From: Paracoccaceae bacterium
GTDB lineage: Bacteria > Pseudomonadota > Alphaproteobacteria > Rhodobacterales > Rhodobacteraceae
Reading direction: 5' to 3'
DNA length: 57,160 bases
Assembly (NCBI GenBank): GCA_021741245.1
Contig: JAIOYF010000020.1
Coordinates: 1 to 57,160 of the forward strand
In this document: positions 8,373 through 18,033 of the stretch, piece after piece
Layout of the letters: each line of letters opens with the position of its first letter
Position numbering within the stretch: position 1 is the first letter of the stretch
The notes under the pieces: generated by a model
Seen by the model: the letters and a program-made list of their open reading frames with translations, nothing else
Told to the model about the DNA's origin: nothing
Databases searched by the model: none
Position numbers and translations under genes: made by a program

Positions 8373-9160
8373 CCAGCCCAACCCCGCTTGACGCCGCCCG
8401 CGCCGCCTTGTCTGCCGACCCCGAGAATGAGGCGCTGCGCCTGCGTTTTTACGACTGTCTGGCCGATGGCGAGATGTTCTTGCTGCTGGAGCGCGAGGCA
8501 GAGGGCGACACGATGGAACCTCGGATCTTTGATCTGGAGTCTGGCCCCATGGTGCTGGTCTTTGACCGTGAGGACCGTTTGTCGGCGTTTACGGGCGGCA
8601 TTTCGGCCTATGCGGCGCTTCCCGGCCGCGTGATCGCGGGGCTCTTGAAGGGGCAGGGGATCGGGCTTGGCGTGAACCTTGGGGTCAGCGCGTCGGAGCT
8701 GCTGCTTCCGGCCGAGGCGATGGATTGGCTGGCCCAGACATTGGACGAAACCCCCGAGGAAACCGAAGGGCTGCCCGAATCCTTTCATCCGCCAAAGGGC
8801 CTGCCCGAGGGGTTGATCACCGGGCTTGATGCCAAGCTAGCGCGGGCCGGAGGCTTGGCCGCCGGGGCCATGCTTGCGGCCGTGACCTATCAGGGGGGGC
8901 GGCGCGGGCATCTTTTGGCCTTTGTCGATGCGGTTGATACGGCACAGGCGGCCCTTGCCCGCGCGGCCTCGGAGGCGCTGGTGTTTTCGGGAATCGAGGC
9001 GGGTGAGATGGACGTGGTCTTTTTGCGCGGGGGGGACGCCGCCACCGCGGCGATGGCCCGCGTCGCGCTGCGCTTTGATCTGCCTGTGCCTGCAGAACCC
9101 GCAGAACCGCGCCAGACCGCCCCGGGAATGGACCCAAACCGCCCGCCACGGCTGGTCTAA
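8369..9160 (+). CDS. SseB-family protein
   Basis: A 263-residue soluble protein overlapping the upstream glycosylase-like gene by ATGA. The N-terminal half has the SseB N-terminal domain pattern (LRLRFYDCLADGEMFLLL, then a segment ending LVFDREDRLSAFTG and YAALPGRVIAGLL), followed by an SseB C-terminal-like region ending near 240. The function of the family is unclear outside enterobacteria, where SseB enhances serine sensitivity. No export signal. It is probably cotranscribed with the glycosylase-like gene. Confidence 0.75.
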   Translation: MTSPTPLDAARAALSADPENEALRLRFYDCLADGEMFLLLEREAEGDTMEPRIFDLESGPMVLVFDREDRLSAFTGGISAYAALPGRVIAGLLKGQGIGLGVNLGVSASELLLPAEAMDWLAQTLDETPEETEGLPESFHPPKGLPEGLITGLDAKLARAGGLAAGAMLAAVTYQGGRRGHLLAFVDAVDTAQAALARAASEALVFSGIEAGEMDVVFLRGGDAATAAMARVALRFDLPVPAEPAEPRQTAPGMDPNRPPRLV

Positions 9161-9184
9161 AGGCGCTTTGCGCAAGAGGGGTGC

Positions 9185-9213
9185 TTGACGTCCTTGCTGC
9201 CGCCCTCTAGCTG
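9185..9213 (+). promoter_or_regulatory. Predicted sigma-70-type promoter of uup, giving a near-leaderless mRNA
   Basis: TTGACG at 9185-9190, a 17-nt spacer, then TAGCTG at 9208-9213. The ATG of uup is at 9221, so transcription should start at or within about 2 nt of the start codon. No Shine-Dalgarno sequence precedes that ATG, which fits a leaderless message. Confidence 0.45.
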
Positions 9214-9220
9214 ACGGCGC

Positions 9221-11032
9221 ATGGCACGCGCACCCCTCCTTCAGCTTTCCGATATCTCCTTGACCTTTGGTGGCAACCCCGTGTTCGACGGGTTGTCTTT
9301 GGTTGTGCAACCCGGTGACAGGGTCGCCCTTGTGGGGCGCAATGGCTCTGGCAAATCGACCTTGATGAAGGTCATGGCCGGGCTGGTCGAACCCGATCAG
9401 GGCACCCGCGTTGTGCCCCCCGGCGTCAGCGTGGGCTATATGGAGCAAGACCCCGATATGGAGGGGTTTGCCACCTTGGGCGAATATGCGGCCTCGGCTT
9501 TGGGCGAGGGCGAGGAATACCGGGTTGAAATGGTGGCCGAGGGGCTGAAATTCACCCCAGATACCCCGGTGGCCACCGCCAGCGGGGGGGAACGTCGCCG
9601 CGCCGCCCTTGCAAAACTTCTGGCCGAAGCGCCGGAGTTGATGCTGTTGGACGAACCGACCAACCACCTTGATATTCAGGCGATCGAATGGCTTGAGGCC
9701 GAGTTGAAAAATACCCGGACCGCCTTTGTTCTGATCAGCCACGACCGCGCCTTTCTGCGCGCGCTGACCCGTGCCACGCTGTGGATCGACCGGGGCGAAG
9801 TGCGCCGCCGCGAGTCCGGCTTTGATGGATTTGAGGACTGGCGCGAAACCACATGGGCCGAAGAAGACGAGGCCCGCCACAAGCTGGATCGCAAGATCAA
9901 GGCCGAGGCGAAATGGGCGGTTGAGGGGATCAGTGCCCGGCGCAAGCGCAATCAGGGCCGTGTGCGCGCCTTGGCTGTGTTGCGCGACGAACGCTCATCC
10001 CAGATCCGGCGGCAGGGCACGGCGGCGTTGGAGTTGGAAACCACCACCACCAGCGGCAAACGTGTGATCGAGGCGAAGGGGCTGGAAAAGACCTTTGGCG
10101 ACAAGCAGATCGTCACCGGCTTTGATCTGCGCATCTTGCGCGGTGACCGGGTGGCCTTTGTCGGCCCCAATGGGGTGGGCAAGACCACGCTTTTGAAAAT
10201 GCTGACGGGCGAGGTGGCGCCCGACCATGGCACCGTAACCCTTGGCACCAATCTGGATGTGGCGGTCTTTGACCAAAGCCGCGCGCAATTGGACCCAAAG
10301 GCCACGCTGTGGGAAAACCTGACGGGTGACCCGCTGATGCGCGTCTCGGGTGCGTCGGATCAGGTCATGGTGCGCGGCACGCCCAAGCATGTGGTGGCTT
10401 ACCTCAAGGACTTCTTGTTTGATGAGCGTCAGGCCCGCGCCCCGGTGAAATCCCTGTCAGGGGGCGAAAAGGCGCGGCTTTTGCTGGCCAAACTGATGGC
10501 AAAGCCGTCAAACCTGTTGATCTTGGACGAACCGACCAACGATCTGGATGTCGAAACCCTTGATCTGTTGCAAGACATCCTTGGCGATTTTGACGGCACG
10601 GTTCTTTTGGTAAGCCACGACCGTGATTTCATCGACCGCATCGCCACGGCCACCGTCGCGATGGAAGGGAATGGCCGCGCAACGGTTTACCCCGGCGGAT
10701 GGTCGGATTATGCCGCACAACGCACCGTCGCGGCGGCCTTGATCGACCGCGAAGGTCCAGCCCCACGCCCAAAATCCGAGCCAGCCCCCGAAGCCCCACG
10801 CCCGAAATCGGCTGGCCTCAGCTTTACCGAGCGTAAACGTCTGGATGAACTTCCGGGCATCATGGAGCGGCTGGAGGCTGAAATCGCCAAGTTGACGGAA
10901 TTTCTGGCGGCACCAGAGCTTTACACCAAAGAGCCCGCCAAATTCCGCAAAGCGACCGAGGCGCTGACCGAACGGCAAGAGGCCCTGCACACCGCCGAGA
11001 CGGAATGGCTGTATCTGGCAGAGCGCGCCTAG
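9221..11032 (+). CDS. uup: ABC-F ATPase, Uup-like
   Basis: A 603-residue soluble protein with two ABC cassettes and no membrane segment. Cassette 1: Walker A GRNGSGKST (39-47), signature ASGGERRRAAL, Walker B LMLLDEPTNHLD. A linker rich in charged residues follows. Cassette 2: GPNGVGKTT, LSGGEKARLLL, LLILDEPTNDLD. From about 520 to the end is a Pro-rich tether and an antiparallel coiled coil (ERKRLDELPGIMERLEAEI), the Uup C-terminal DNA-binding domain. ABC-F proteins act on ribosomes; Uup also affects transposon excision and replication. It appears to have its own promoter just ahead of the start. Confidence 0.9.
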   Translation: MARAPLLQLSDISLTFGGNPVFDGLSLVVQPGDRVALVGRNGSGKSTLMKVMAGLVEPDQGTRVVPPGVSVGYMEQDPDMEGFATLGEYAASALGEGEEYRVEMVAEGLKFTPDTPVATASGGERRRAALAKLLAEAPELMLLDEPTNHLDIQAIEWLEAELKNTRTAFVLISHDRAFLRALTRATLWIDRGEVRRRESGFDGFEDWRETTWAEEDEARHKLDRKIKAEAKWAVEGISARRKRNQGRVRALAVLRDERSSQIRRQGTAALELETTTTSGKRVIEAKGLEKTFGDKQIVTGFDLRILRGDRVAFVGPNGVGKTTLLKMLTGEVAPDHGTVTLGTNLDVAVFDQSRAQLDPKATLWENLTGDPLMRVSGASDQVMVRGTPKHVVAYLKDFLFDERQARAPVKSLSGGEKARLLLAKLMAKPSNLLILDEPTNDLDVETLDLLQDILGDFDGTVLLVSHDRDFIDRIATATVAMEGNGRATVYPGGWSDYAAQRTVAAALIDREGPAPRPKSEPAPEAPRPKSAGLSFTERKRLDELPGIMERLEAEIAKLTEFLAAPELYTKEPAKFRKATEALTERQEALHTAETEWLYLAERA

Positions 11033-11269
11033 GGCGATCTGCCCCAGACTGATCGGTGCTGAGCGTTCACAAATCCTTTGACCCCCGCCCGTCAGGGGGA
11101 ATTCCGCCCATTGCGTGGCCTGCGGCGGCGGGCCTTCGCCGTCGGCGGATACCCCCCGTCACCATAGCGTGAGCTTGGGTTGCGGTTGCCCCCCATCACG
11201 ACGACCTAGGGTTCAGACGACCATGTTTGTGGCCCTTTGCCCGGACTGTCGATCCTGAAGGAGAATGCT

Positions 11270-11878
11270 ATGAAACAGACTTATCCACTTGTTGCCGCCA
11301 CCATCGCAGGCATGATCGCAACCGTTCCGGCCTTTGCTGGTGGCCTTACCGCCCCAATTGAAGAGCCGGTGGTCTATGCCGAAGTCGCCCCTGTGGTCGC
11401 CCCAACCAATGATTGGTCTGGTGCCTATGTCGGTGCCCAGATCGGCTATGGCGATGTGAACAGCAACGCTGCGGGCGTGAATGGCAATGGTGCCATCGGT
11501 GGTGTGCATGCGGGCTATTTGATGGATTACGGCCAATTTGTCGCCGGGGCGGAACTGTCCTATGACGCGTCCAACATTGATCTTGGTGTCGGCGGTGACT
11601 CGCTGGATTCCGTGGCTCGGTTGAAACTTATTGCGGGTGCCGACCTTGGCCGCACGCTGGTTTACGGTAGCGCGGGCGTCGCACGGGCTTCGGCCACGAT
11701 CGGTGGGGTTGGTTTGTCAGACAACGGCTACTTCATTGGTGTTGGCGCGGACTACGCGCTGACCGACCAATGGACCGTTGGTGGCGAGGTCTTGGCACAC
11801 CGCTTCAACGATTTTGCAGGAAGCGGCGTGAGAGTCGACGCGACGACAGTGCAAGCCAAAGTTGCCTATCGCTTCTGA
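11270..11878 (+). CDS. Outer-membrane beta-barrel protein (OmpA/Omp25-like barrel)
   Basis: A 202-residue exported protein. The ATG at 11270 has GAAGGAG nine bases upstream; an ATG further upstream would lengthen a clear signal peptide. Signal peptide MKQTYPLVAATIAGMIATVPAFA ends with an AFA cleavage site. The mature part is a small barrel: WSGAYVGAQIGYG, alternating hydrophobic strands, GADLGRTLVYGSAGVARA, VGADYALTDQWTVGGEVLAHRF, ending in a C-terminal Phe (YRF) as outer-membrane proteins do. Probably a porin-like or structural surface protein. The 237-bp leader (11033-11269) holds no other gene that I recognise. Confidence 0.82.
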   Translation: MKQTYPLVAATIAGMIATVPAFAGGLTAPIEEPVVYAEVAPVVAPTNDWSGAYVGAQIGYGDVNSNAAGVNGNGAIGGVHAGYLMDYGQFVAGAELSYDASNIDLGVGGDSLDSVARLKLIAGADLGRTLVYGSAGVARASATIGGVGLSDNGYFIGVGADYALTDQWTVGGEVLAHRFNDFAGSGVRVDATTVQAKVAYRF

Positions 11879-11918
11879 TAGCTCAAAACGATGACAGGGG
11901 CGGGCACATTGCCCGCCC

Positions 11919-12767
11919 TTACCACCGCCCCGAGGCCCCGCCACCCGAGGATGATCCGCCACCAAACCCATCCGATGACCCCGAAGACGAAGATTTCGCG
12001 GCAATCGTATAGGGAATAATGGTCTGCTCGCCACAGGCCGGGCAAGAGCGGTGGATCTCGCCCCGTCCGGTTGTGGTCTGAGTGGGCTGGTCCAGAATGC
12101 GGCGGCTTTGATCCAAACCGCGGTTTCCGCAGCGCGGGCATTTGCGCAGCCGGGCAAAGACAGAGCCGACGCGCTGTCGAAACGCCACAAGGACAACCCC
12201 CGCCACCAAAAGGCCCGTCATGATCATCTGGACAATGTCGGTGATGGGAACCCCGGTGTCTGATGGCGGATTGTTTGCCACATAGGGGCGCGCGATCAGA
12301 TCAAAGGTGCCCTGAACGCCCGCCTCAATCCCGGCGGCATAGCGGTCTGTGCGAAACTCGGGCAAGAAATAGCGGTCAATCACCCGTTGTGCGGCATTGT
12401 CCCAGATCACGGGATAGCCCGCACCCAAAGCAATCCGCATCTCACGATCCGATCGCGCGACAAGGATCAAGATGCCATCATTGCGGCCTGCATCGCCCAC
12501 ACCCCATGAGTTGAACAAGGTCTTGGCAAAATCCTCGATCCGCTGACCCGCACCGCCATAGTCGGCAATGCTGTCCATCGTGACAAGGGCCACATGAACC
12601 CCCGTTTCCTGCCGCCCCTTGGTCAGGGCATCAACCACCCGCGCCTCAACCTCGGGCGGCAACAGATCGGCAAAGTCGCTGACGGTGGAAGAAAGGGGCT
12701 CGGGCAATTCCTGAGCGTTCGCGGGCAGTGACATGAAAAGAAATAATAAAATCTGCCTAAGAAACAT
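11919..12767 (-). CDS. TPM-domain protein (YgcG-like), membrane-anchored
   Basis: A 282-residue protein with an N-terminal signal sequence (ILLFLFMSLPANAQ), a TPM domain (residues about 25-165; VSDFADLLPPEVEARV, GILILVARSDREMRIALGAGY), one membrane helix (IVQMIMTGLLVAGVVLVAF), then a zinc-ribbon-like pair CPRCG...CPACG, and a Gly/Ser-rich tail ending SGRW. The Gly-Ser tail is typical for YgcG-type TPM proteins. The TPM domain is periplasmic; it has been linked to photosystem repair phosphatases in plants, but the bacterial role is unclear. It starts 3 nt after the stop of the decarboxylase gene with GAGGT as ribosome site, so they form an operon. Confidence 0.8.
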   Translation of the reverse strand: MFLRQILLFLFMSLPANAQELPEPLSSTVSDFADLLPPEVEARVVDALTKGRQETGVHVALVTMDSIADYGGAGQRIEDFAKTLFNSWGVGDAGRNDGILILVARSDREMRIALGAGYPVIWDNAAQRVIDRYFLPEFRTDRYAAGIEAGVQGTFDLIARPYVANNPPSDTGVPITDIVQMIMTGLLVAGVVLVAFRQRVGSVFARLRKCPRCGNRGLDQSRRILDQPTQTTTGRGEIHRSCPACGEQTIIPYTIAAKSSSSGSSDGFGGGSSSGGGASGRW

Positions 12768-12770
12768 TGG

Positions 12771-14150
12771 TTACCTCATGAGGTCGGCCACAACATCTGC
12801 AATCATCATCACGTCGTCGCGCGTGCAATCAAACTGCCCCACCTGCACGCGGATGACATAGCGCCCGGCATGTATGGTCTGGGTCAGGTAAATACGGCCA
12901 TCATTGTTGATCCGCTCCAACAGGGCCGCCGTGGTCGCATCATCACCGCAGGCAAAGCTGAACAACGACAGCGAGGGTTCGGTCACGATTGAAACGCCGG
13001 GAAGCGCGCGCAGGGCCTCGCACACCTCTGCCGCCCATGTGACATGGTTGCGGATGCGGGTGCGCAGTCCCTCCAGCCCATAGGCTCGCAGGGTGAACCA
13101 GAGCTTCAGCGCCCGGAAGCGCCGGCCCAAGGGCACGGTCCATTCGTTGAAGTTCACGATCTCTTCGCGTCCTGCCGTCTCAAGGTACGACGGGCGCAGG
13201 CCCAGCGTTTTCACCTGTGGCCCCGGATCGCGCAGAAATTGCACGGCGCAATCAAACTGTGCCCCCAGCCATTTGTGCGGGTTGAACACGATGCTGTCGG
13301 CCCCCTCCACCCCCGCCCACAGAGCGCGGAATTCCGGGCAGATCATCGCCGACCCGGCCCATGCGGCATCGACATGGGTGGGCAGCCCATGGGCACGGGC
13401 CACGGCAATACAGTCGGCCATGCGGTCAAAGGCGCCGACACTGGTGCCGCCTGCACATAAGATCACGCCCATGGGCAGGTGGCCCGCCGCCCGGTCTGCG
13501 GCAATCGCCCCCGCAAGTGCGCCGGGTTTCATCGACAGGGTGGAATCGGTGGGGATTTTCACCAGATTGTCTTGGCCTATCCCCGCCAGACGCGCCGCCT
13601 TGTCGACGCTGGAATGAGTTTGCGCACTGGCATAGAGCCGCAGGCGGGGCGCGCCCGACAACCCCTTGGTCAGGCCCTGCCAGTCCAGCGCCTGCTCGCG
13701 CATCGTCAGCACGGCCGACAGCGTGGCCGTGGTCGCACTGTCATGGATGGTCCCGGTAAAGCCTTCGGGCAGGCCCAGCGCCTGACGCAGCCAGACCATC
13801 ATCACCTGCTCGACTTCGGTCACGGCGGGGCTGGTTTGCCAGATCATGCCTTGGGCGGCGATCGCATTGGCCAGTTGCTCGGCCAACATGCTGGCGGGCG
13901 AGGCATTGGCCGGGAAATAGGCAAAGAATCGCGGATGCTGCCAATGGGTTATTCCGGGCAAGATGCCTTCGAAATCGGCAAAGATTGCCTCCATCGCCTC
14001 AGGCTGTTCGGGGGGCGTTTCTGGCAGGGTGTTTGCGATCTTGCCGGGGATGAGGGGGGCGCGCACGGGCCGGTTGCGCAAGGAGGCATGATAGTCATGC
14101 GCCCAGTCTGCCGCGCGTTTGGACCAGTCGCGCAACTCATCATGGTTCAT
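12771..14150 (-). CDS. PLP-dependent group II decarboxylase (aromatic-L-amino-acid decarboxylase-like)
   Basis: A 459-residue enzyme starting MNHDELRDWSKRAADW (ATG 14150, GGAG ten bases upstream). Marks: HPRFFAYFPANASPASMLAEQL near residue 70, IHDSATTATLSAV, HVDAAWAGSAMICPEFR (Asp binding the PLP ring nitrogen and the conserved Ala), and NPHKWLG with the Schiff-base lysine near residue 293. This is the pattern of aromatic amino acid decarboxylases that make tryptamine, tyramine or phenethylamine; substrate choice cannot be read from the sequence. It is followed directly by the TPM-domain gene. Upstream (14151-14437) is a divergent intergenic region shared with cysS. Confidence 0.88.
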   Translation of the reverse strand: MNHDELRDWSKRAADWAHDYHASLRNRPVRAPLIPGKIANTLPETPPEQPEAMEAIFADFEGILPGITHWQHPRFFAYFPANASPASMLAEQLANAIAAQGMIWQTSPAVTEVEQVMMVWLRQALGLPEGFTGTIHDSATTATLSAVLTMREQALDWQGLTKGLSGAPRLRLYASAQTHSSVDKAARLAGIGQDNLVKIPTDSTLSMKPGALAGAIAADRAAGHLPMGVILCAGGTSVGAFDRMADCIAVARAHGLPTHVDAAWAGSAMICPEFRALWAGVEGADSIVFNPHKWLGAQFDCAVQFLRDPGPQVKTLGLRPSYLETAGREEIVNFNEWTVPLGRRFRALKLWFTLRAYGLEGLRTRIRNHVTWAAEVCEALRALPGVSIVTEPSLSLFSFACGDDATTAALLERINNDGRIYLTQTIHAGRYVIRVQVGQFDCTRDDVMMIADVVADLMR

Positions 14151-14437
14151 CTTGGGTCTCCGCCAATTCGGGCGCAATTGGGCATAGGGCAGGGGCCAAT
14201 GGCAAGCCGCTTTCGTGGGGTGCTGCACCAAGCCACCGGGCCGCTTGCGGTTTTCTCTTGGCGACGGCGGTGTGATTGCATAGAACGTCGGTCATGACAC
14301 CGCACCCGACCCCCCGCATTTGCTGCATTACCACCTGACTTCAGGTCGCGTGGGTGCTTGTCAACATTTCCAAAACAGATGGAAGTTGCTAGAGACCCCG
14401 CGCGGGGACTGCCGCATGCCGTTTTGGAAAAGAAGCC

Positions 14438-15874
14438 ATGACCACCATCCGTCTGCACAATTCAAAGACCCGCAAAAAGGAAGACTTCCTTCCCATCGAC
14501 GCGAAAAATGTGCGGATGTATGTCTGCGGCCCTACGGTCTATGATCGCGCACATCTGGGCAATGCCCGACCCGTGCTGGTGTTCGACGTGCTTTATCGTC
14601 TGCTCAGGCATGAATATGGCGCCGATCACGTCACCTATGTGCGCAATTTCACCGATGTCGATGACAAGATCAACGCCGAGGCGCTGCGTCGCCAGAAGGC
14701 AGGCGCCCCCGGCACGCTGGAGGATCTGATCCATGAGCGGACCGAGGAAACCATCGCATGGTATCACGCCGATATGGATGCAATTGGCGCCTTGCGTCCC
14801 AACCATGAACCCCGCGCGACCGCCTATATCGGCCAGATGATCGCGATGATCGAAGGGCTCATCGCCAAGGACCATGCCTATGCCGCCGAAGGGCACGCGC
14901 TGTTCCGCGTGCGGTCCTATGCGCAATATGGTGCCCTGTCAGGCCGGTCGGTTGATGACATGATCGCAGGCGCACGGGTGGAGGTGGCCCCCTTCAAGGA
15001 AGACCCGATGGACTTCGTGCTGTGGAAACCCTCTTCCGGCGAGGAACCGGGCTGGGACAGCCCATGGGGCAAGGGGCGGCCCGGGTGGCATATCGAATGC
15101 TCGGCCATGAGCTATGAATTGCTGGGCGAGTCCTTTGATATCCACGGCGGCGGGCTTGATCTGCAATTCCCTCATCACGAAAACGAACTCGCCCAAAGCA
15201 GCTGCGCCCATCCGCATGGCGGCTTTGCCAATATCTGGATGCACAATGAGATGCTGCAGGTTGAGGGAAAGAAGATGTCCAAGTCGCTGGGCAATTTCTT
15301 CACCGTCCGCGATTTGCTGGACAAAGGCGTGCCGGGCGAGGTGATCCGCTTTGTGATGCTGAGCACGCATTACCGCAAGCCGATAGACTGGACGGATAAA
15401 AAGCGAGAGGATGTGGAGAAGACGTTAGCAAGATGGCACGAACTAACCTTTGATCTTGATGCTACTGATCCAAATGAGTTTGAACCGAGAAAGGATTTTC
15501 TTGACGCATTGAAGAATGATTTGAACATCCATCTTGCTTTGACAATCTTGAATTCTTCGATCTCTTCAAATCCGCAAAGCCTGCTTGATCACGCCCGTTT
15601 CTTGGGCTTGATGAATGACACGGCACGCGCAGCGCGAAAGGCAGACACTCTTTCGATCGCTTCTGGTTCAGGTCCTTCGGCACAATTTGCAAGTCTGGCG
15701 AACCGATTGGACAGGCTGAGAAAGGATGCGCTTATAACCATGAACTTCTGTGAAGTCGACGCTTTGAAGAAATCCTTGCAGGAAGCAGGCATTGAAGTGC
15801 GGATGTCTAAGCTGGGAGTCGAACTCATTGCTGGCCCCAACCTAGATCGCAGCAAACTTGAGGCGTTGCTATGA
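14438..15874 (+). CDS. cysS: Cysteinyl-tRNA synthetase
   Basis: A 478-residue class I synthetase that charges tRNA-Cys. [19 protein letters not shown] holds the zinc cysteine (C30) and the HIGH-type motif HLGN (39-42); KMSKS is near 279-284; the other zinc ligands appear as IECSAM and FPHHENE. Start ATG 14438. The last third, from about 15390, has clearly lower GC and different codon choice (many AAG/AAT/GAT/TTG codons) than the first two thirds and than neighbouring genes, yet the frame stays open. This fits replacement of the tRNA-binding C-terminal part by recombination with a foreign cysS. Confidence 0.95.
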   Translation: MTTIRLHNSKTRKKEDFLPIDAKNVRMYVCGPTVYDRAHLGNARPVLVFDVLYRLLRHEYGADHVTYVRNFTDVDDKINAEALRRQKAGAPGTLEDLIHERTEETIAWYHADMDAIGALRPNHEPRATAYIGQMIAMIEGLIAKDHAYAAEGHALFRVRSYAQYGALSGRSVDDMIAGARVEVAPFKEDPMDFVLWKPSSGEEPGWDSPWGKGRPGWHIECSAMSYELLGESFDIHGGGLDLQFPHHENELAQSSCAHPHGGFANIWMHNEMLQVEGKKMSKSLGNFFTVRDLLDKGVPGEVIRFVMLSTHYRKPIDWTDKKREDVEKTLARWHELTFDLDATDPNEFEPRKDFLDALKNDLNIHLALTILNSSISSNPQSLLDHARFLGLMNDTARAARKADTLSIASGSGPSAQFASLANRLDRLRKDALITMNFCEVDALKKSLQEAGIEVRMSKLGVELIAGPNLDRSKLEALL

Positions 15875-15952
15875 TGGCAAATCTAGGAGATGGGGGGCTG
15901 TCTGCCCCCCACGCCCCCCGAGGATATTTTTCAACAGATGAAGGGGCTTGCC

Positions 15953-17575
15953 ATGCGTGAGCGCCTTTACCTTTATGACACCACTTTGCGCGATGGTCAG
16001 CAAACCCAAGGGGTTCAATTCTCGGTTCTGGAGAAGTTGCAGATCGCGCAGGCGCTGGATGCCTTGGGCGTGGATTACATCGAGGGCGGTTGGCCCGGGG
16101 CGAACCCGACCGACAGTGATTTTTTCACGGCACGTCCGCAGACCCGCGCCACGATCACGGCCTTTGGCATGACCAAGCGGGTGGGGCGTTCGGCTGAGAA
16201 TGACGATGTGCTGGCCGCCGTGCTGGATGCGGCGACGCCAGCGGTCTGTCTGGTGGGCAAGACGCATGAGTTTCATGTGACAACGGCACTTGGCGTGACG
16301 CTGGAGGAAAACCGCGCGGCCATCGCGCAAAGCATGGCGCATCTGGCGGCACGTGGCCGCGAGGCGCTGTTTGATGCAGAACATTTCTTTGACGGCTACC
16401 GCGCCAACCCAGCCTATGCGCTGGATTGTCTGCGCGCAGCACTTGATGCGGGGGCGCGGTGGCTGGTGTTGTGTGACACCAATGGCGGCACCTTGCCCGC
16501 CGAGGTGGGGCGCGTGGTGGCCGAGGTGATCGCGAGCGGCATTCCCGGTGACCGCCTTGGCATTCATTGCCATGATGATACCGGCAATGCGGTGGCCTGC
16601 TCGCTTGCGGCGGTGGATGCCGGGGCCCGGCAGATCCAAGGCACGCTGAATGGCCTTGGCGAACGCTGTGGCAATGCCAATCTGACCTCGCTGATCCCGA
16701 CGCTGATGCTGAAATCGCCCTATGTGGACCGGTTCGAGATCGGGGTGACGCCCGAGGCGCTTGCGGGTCTGCTCAAGACCAGCCGGATGCTGGACGACAT
16801 CTTGAACCGGGTGCCCCTGCGTGCGGCCGCCTATGTGGGGGCGTCGGCCTTTGCGCATAAGGCGGGGCTTCATGCCAGTGCGATCCTGAAAGATCCCAGC
16901 ACCTATGAGCACATCGCCCCTGAATTGGTCGGCAATGAGCGCATTATCCCGATGAGCAATCAGGCGGGCCAGTCAAACCTGCGCGCGCGTCTGGTGGCGG
17001 CAGGGCTGCAGGTAGCCCCCAAGGACCCGCGCCTTGGCCGGATTCTTGAGGTGGTCAAGCAGCGCGAGGATCAGGGCTATGCCTATGACGGCGCGCAAGC
17101 CAGTTTTGAGTTGCTGGCGCGGCGCGAGTTGGACCTGTGCCCGCGATTTTTCGAGGTGAAGCGTTACCGCGTGACCGTGGAACGGCGCAAGAACAAGTAT
17201 GACCAGATGGTCAGCCTGTCCGAGGCCGTGGTGGTCGTCAAGATTGGCGATCGCAAGATGCTGTCGGTGTCGGAAAGCATGGACGAGACGGGCACAGATC
17301 GTGGGCCGGTCAATGCCCTTGCCAAGGCCTTGGGCAAGGATCTGGGGCCCTATCAGGCAATGATCGACGATATGAAGCTTGTGGATTTCAAGGTTCGCAT
17401 CACCATGGGCGGCACCGAGGCCGTGACCCGCGTGATCATCGACAGCGAAGACAGCGCGGGGCGGCGTTGGTCGACGGTGGGGGTCAGTGCCAATATCGTT
17501 GACGCCAGCTTTGAAGCGCTGCTTGATGCCATTCAGTGGAAGCTTATTCGGGATGTAAAGGAGGGTGGTCTATGA
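15953..17575 (+). CDS. cimA: (R)-citramalate synthase
   Basis: A 540-residue enzyme condensing pyruvate and acetyl-CoA to citramalate, the first step of the threonine-independent isoleucine route. The N-terminal HMGL-like TIM barrel starts YDTTLRDGQQTQGVQFS with the catalytic Arg-Asp and metal Asp; the metal histidines are in GIHCHDDTGNAVA, followed by GTLNGLGERCGNANL. The C-terminal LeuA-type regulatory dimer domain (from about residue 400) ends near VGVSANIVDASFEALLDAI, where isoleucine would bind. It is longer and different in motif detail from LeuA. Start ATG 15953 is chosen by the barrel position; ATG 15938 is possible. The stop overlaps the next gene. Confidence 0.9.
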   Translation: MRERLYLYDTTLRDGQQTQGVQFSVLEKLQIAQALDALGVDYIEGGWPGANPTDSDFFTARPQTRATITAFGMTKRVGRSAENDDVLAAVLDAATPAVCLVGKTHEFHVTTALGVTLEENRAAIAQSMAHLAARGREALFDAEHFFDGYRANPAYALDCLRAALDAGARWLVLCDTNGGTLPAEVGRVVAEVIASGIPGDRLGIHCHDDTGNAVACSLAAVDAGARQIQGTLNGLGERCGNANLTSLIPTLMLKSPYVDRFEIGVTPEALAGLLKTSRMLDDILNRVPLRAAAYVGASAFAHKAGLHASAILKDPSTYEHIAPELVGNERIIPMSNQAGQSNLRARLVAAGLQVAPKDPRLGRILEVVKQREDQGYAYDGAQASFELLARRELDLCPRFFEVKRYRVTVERRKNKYDQMVSLSEAVVVVKIGDRKMLSVSESMDETGTDRGPVNALAKALGKDLGPYQAMIDDMKLVDFKVRITMGGTEAVTRVIIDSEDSAGRRWSTVGVSANIVDASFEALLDAIQWKLIRDVKEGGL

Positions 17576-18024
17576 CGCGCTTTGCTTTTTTGCCGTGTCT
17601 GGGTCTATTGGCTGCTTGTGTTGGGGGACCGGCGGGGCAGGCGGTCCGTCCGCCAGAGGGCACGCAGGTCATTGAGCTTTACAGTGGCGGCACCTTTTCC
17701 GGCTCTTACAGCACATCGATATATGCAAATGACGTGGTGGCCTCGGAGCAGATAGATCAAAAGGGCAAGGTGCAGCGCAAGGTCGTGCAGGGGCGCCCCG
17801 GTGTGTTTGAGGCGGCCCTTGCCGTGCTGCGCGCCGAGGGGCCTGCGGCGGCCAAGGCCACGGCCCATAGCCGTGACACCTATGACTGTATGGACTATGG
17901 CAGCGACAGCGTCTCGATCAAGCCCGCGATTCCCGGGTTCTCGGATGCGATTGCCACCTGCCCGGAGGAACCCCTTCTGGCCTTGCACCGTCATGTGCTT
18001 GCCACACTTGCCACACCGGAATGA
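17572..18024 (+). CDS. Predicted lipoprotein of unknown function
   Basis: A 150-residue protein overlapping the cimA stop (ATGA). A short signal peptide FLPCLGLLAAC gives a lipobox LAAC with Cys16, so the protein is probably anchored in a membrane facing the periplasm. The rest is hydrophilic, with a conserved-looking YDCMDYGSDS and a second C-P pair near the C-terminus. I do not recognise a family. Cotranscription with cimA and the next gene is likely from spacing alone and need not mean a shared function. Confidence 0.75.
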   Translation: MTRFAFLPCLGLLAACVGGPAGQAVRPPEGTQVIELYSGGTFSGSYSTSIYANDVVASEQIDQKGKVQRKVVQGRPGVFEAALAVLRAEGPAAAKATAHSRDTYDCMDYGSDSVSIKPAIPGFSDAIATCPEEPLLALHRHVLATLATPE

Positions 18025-18033
18025 TCTGAGCCG

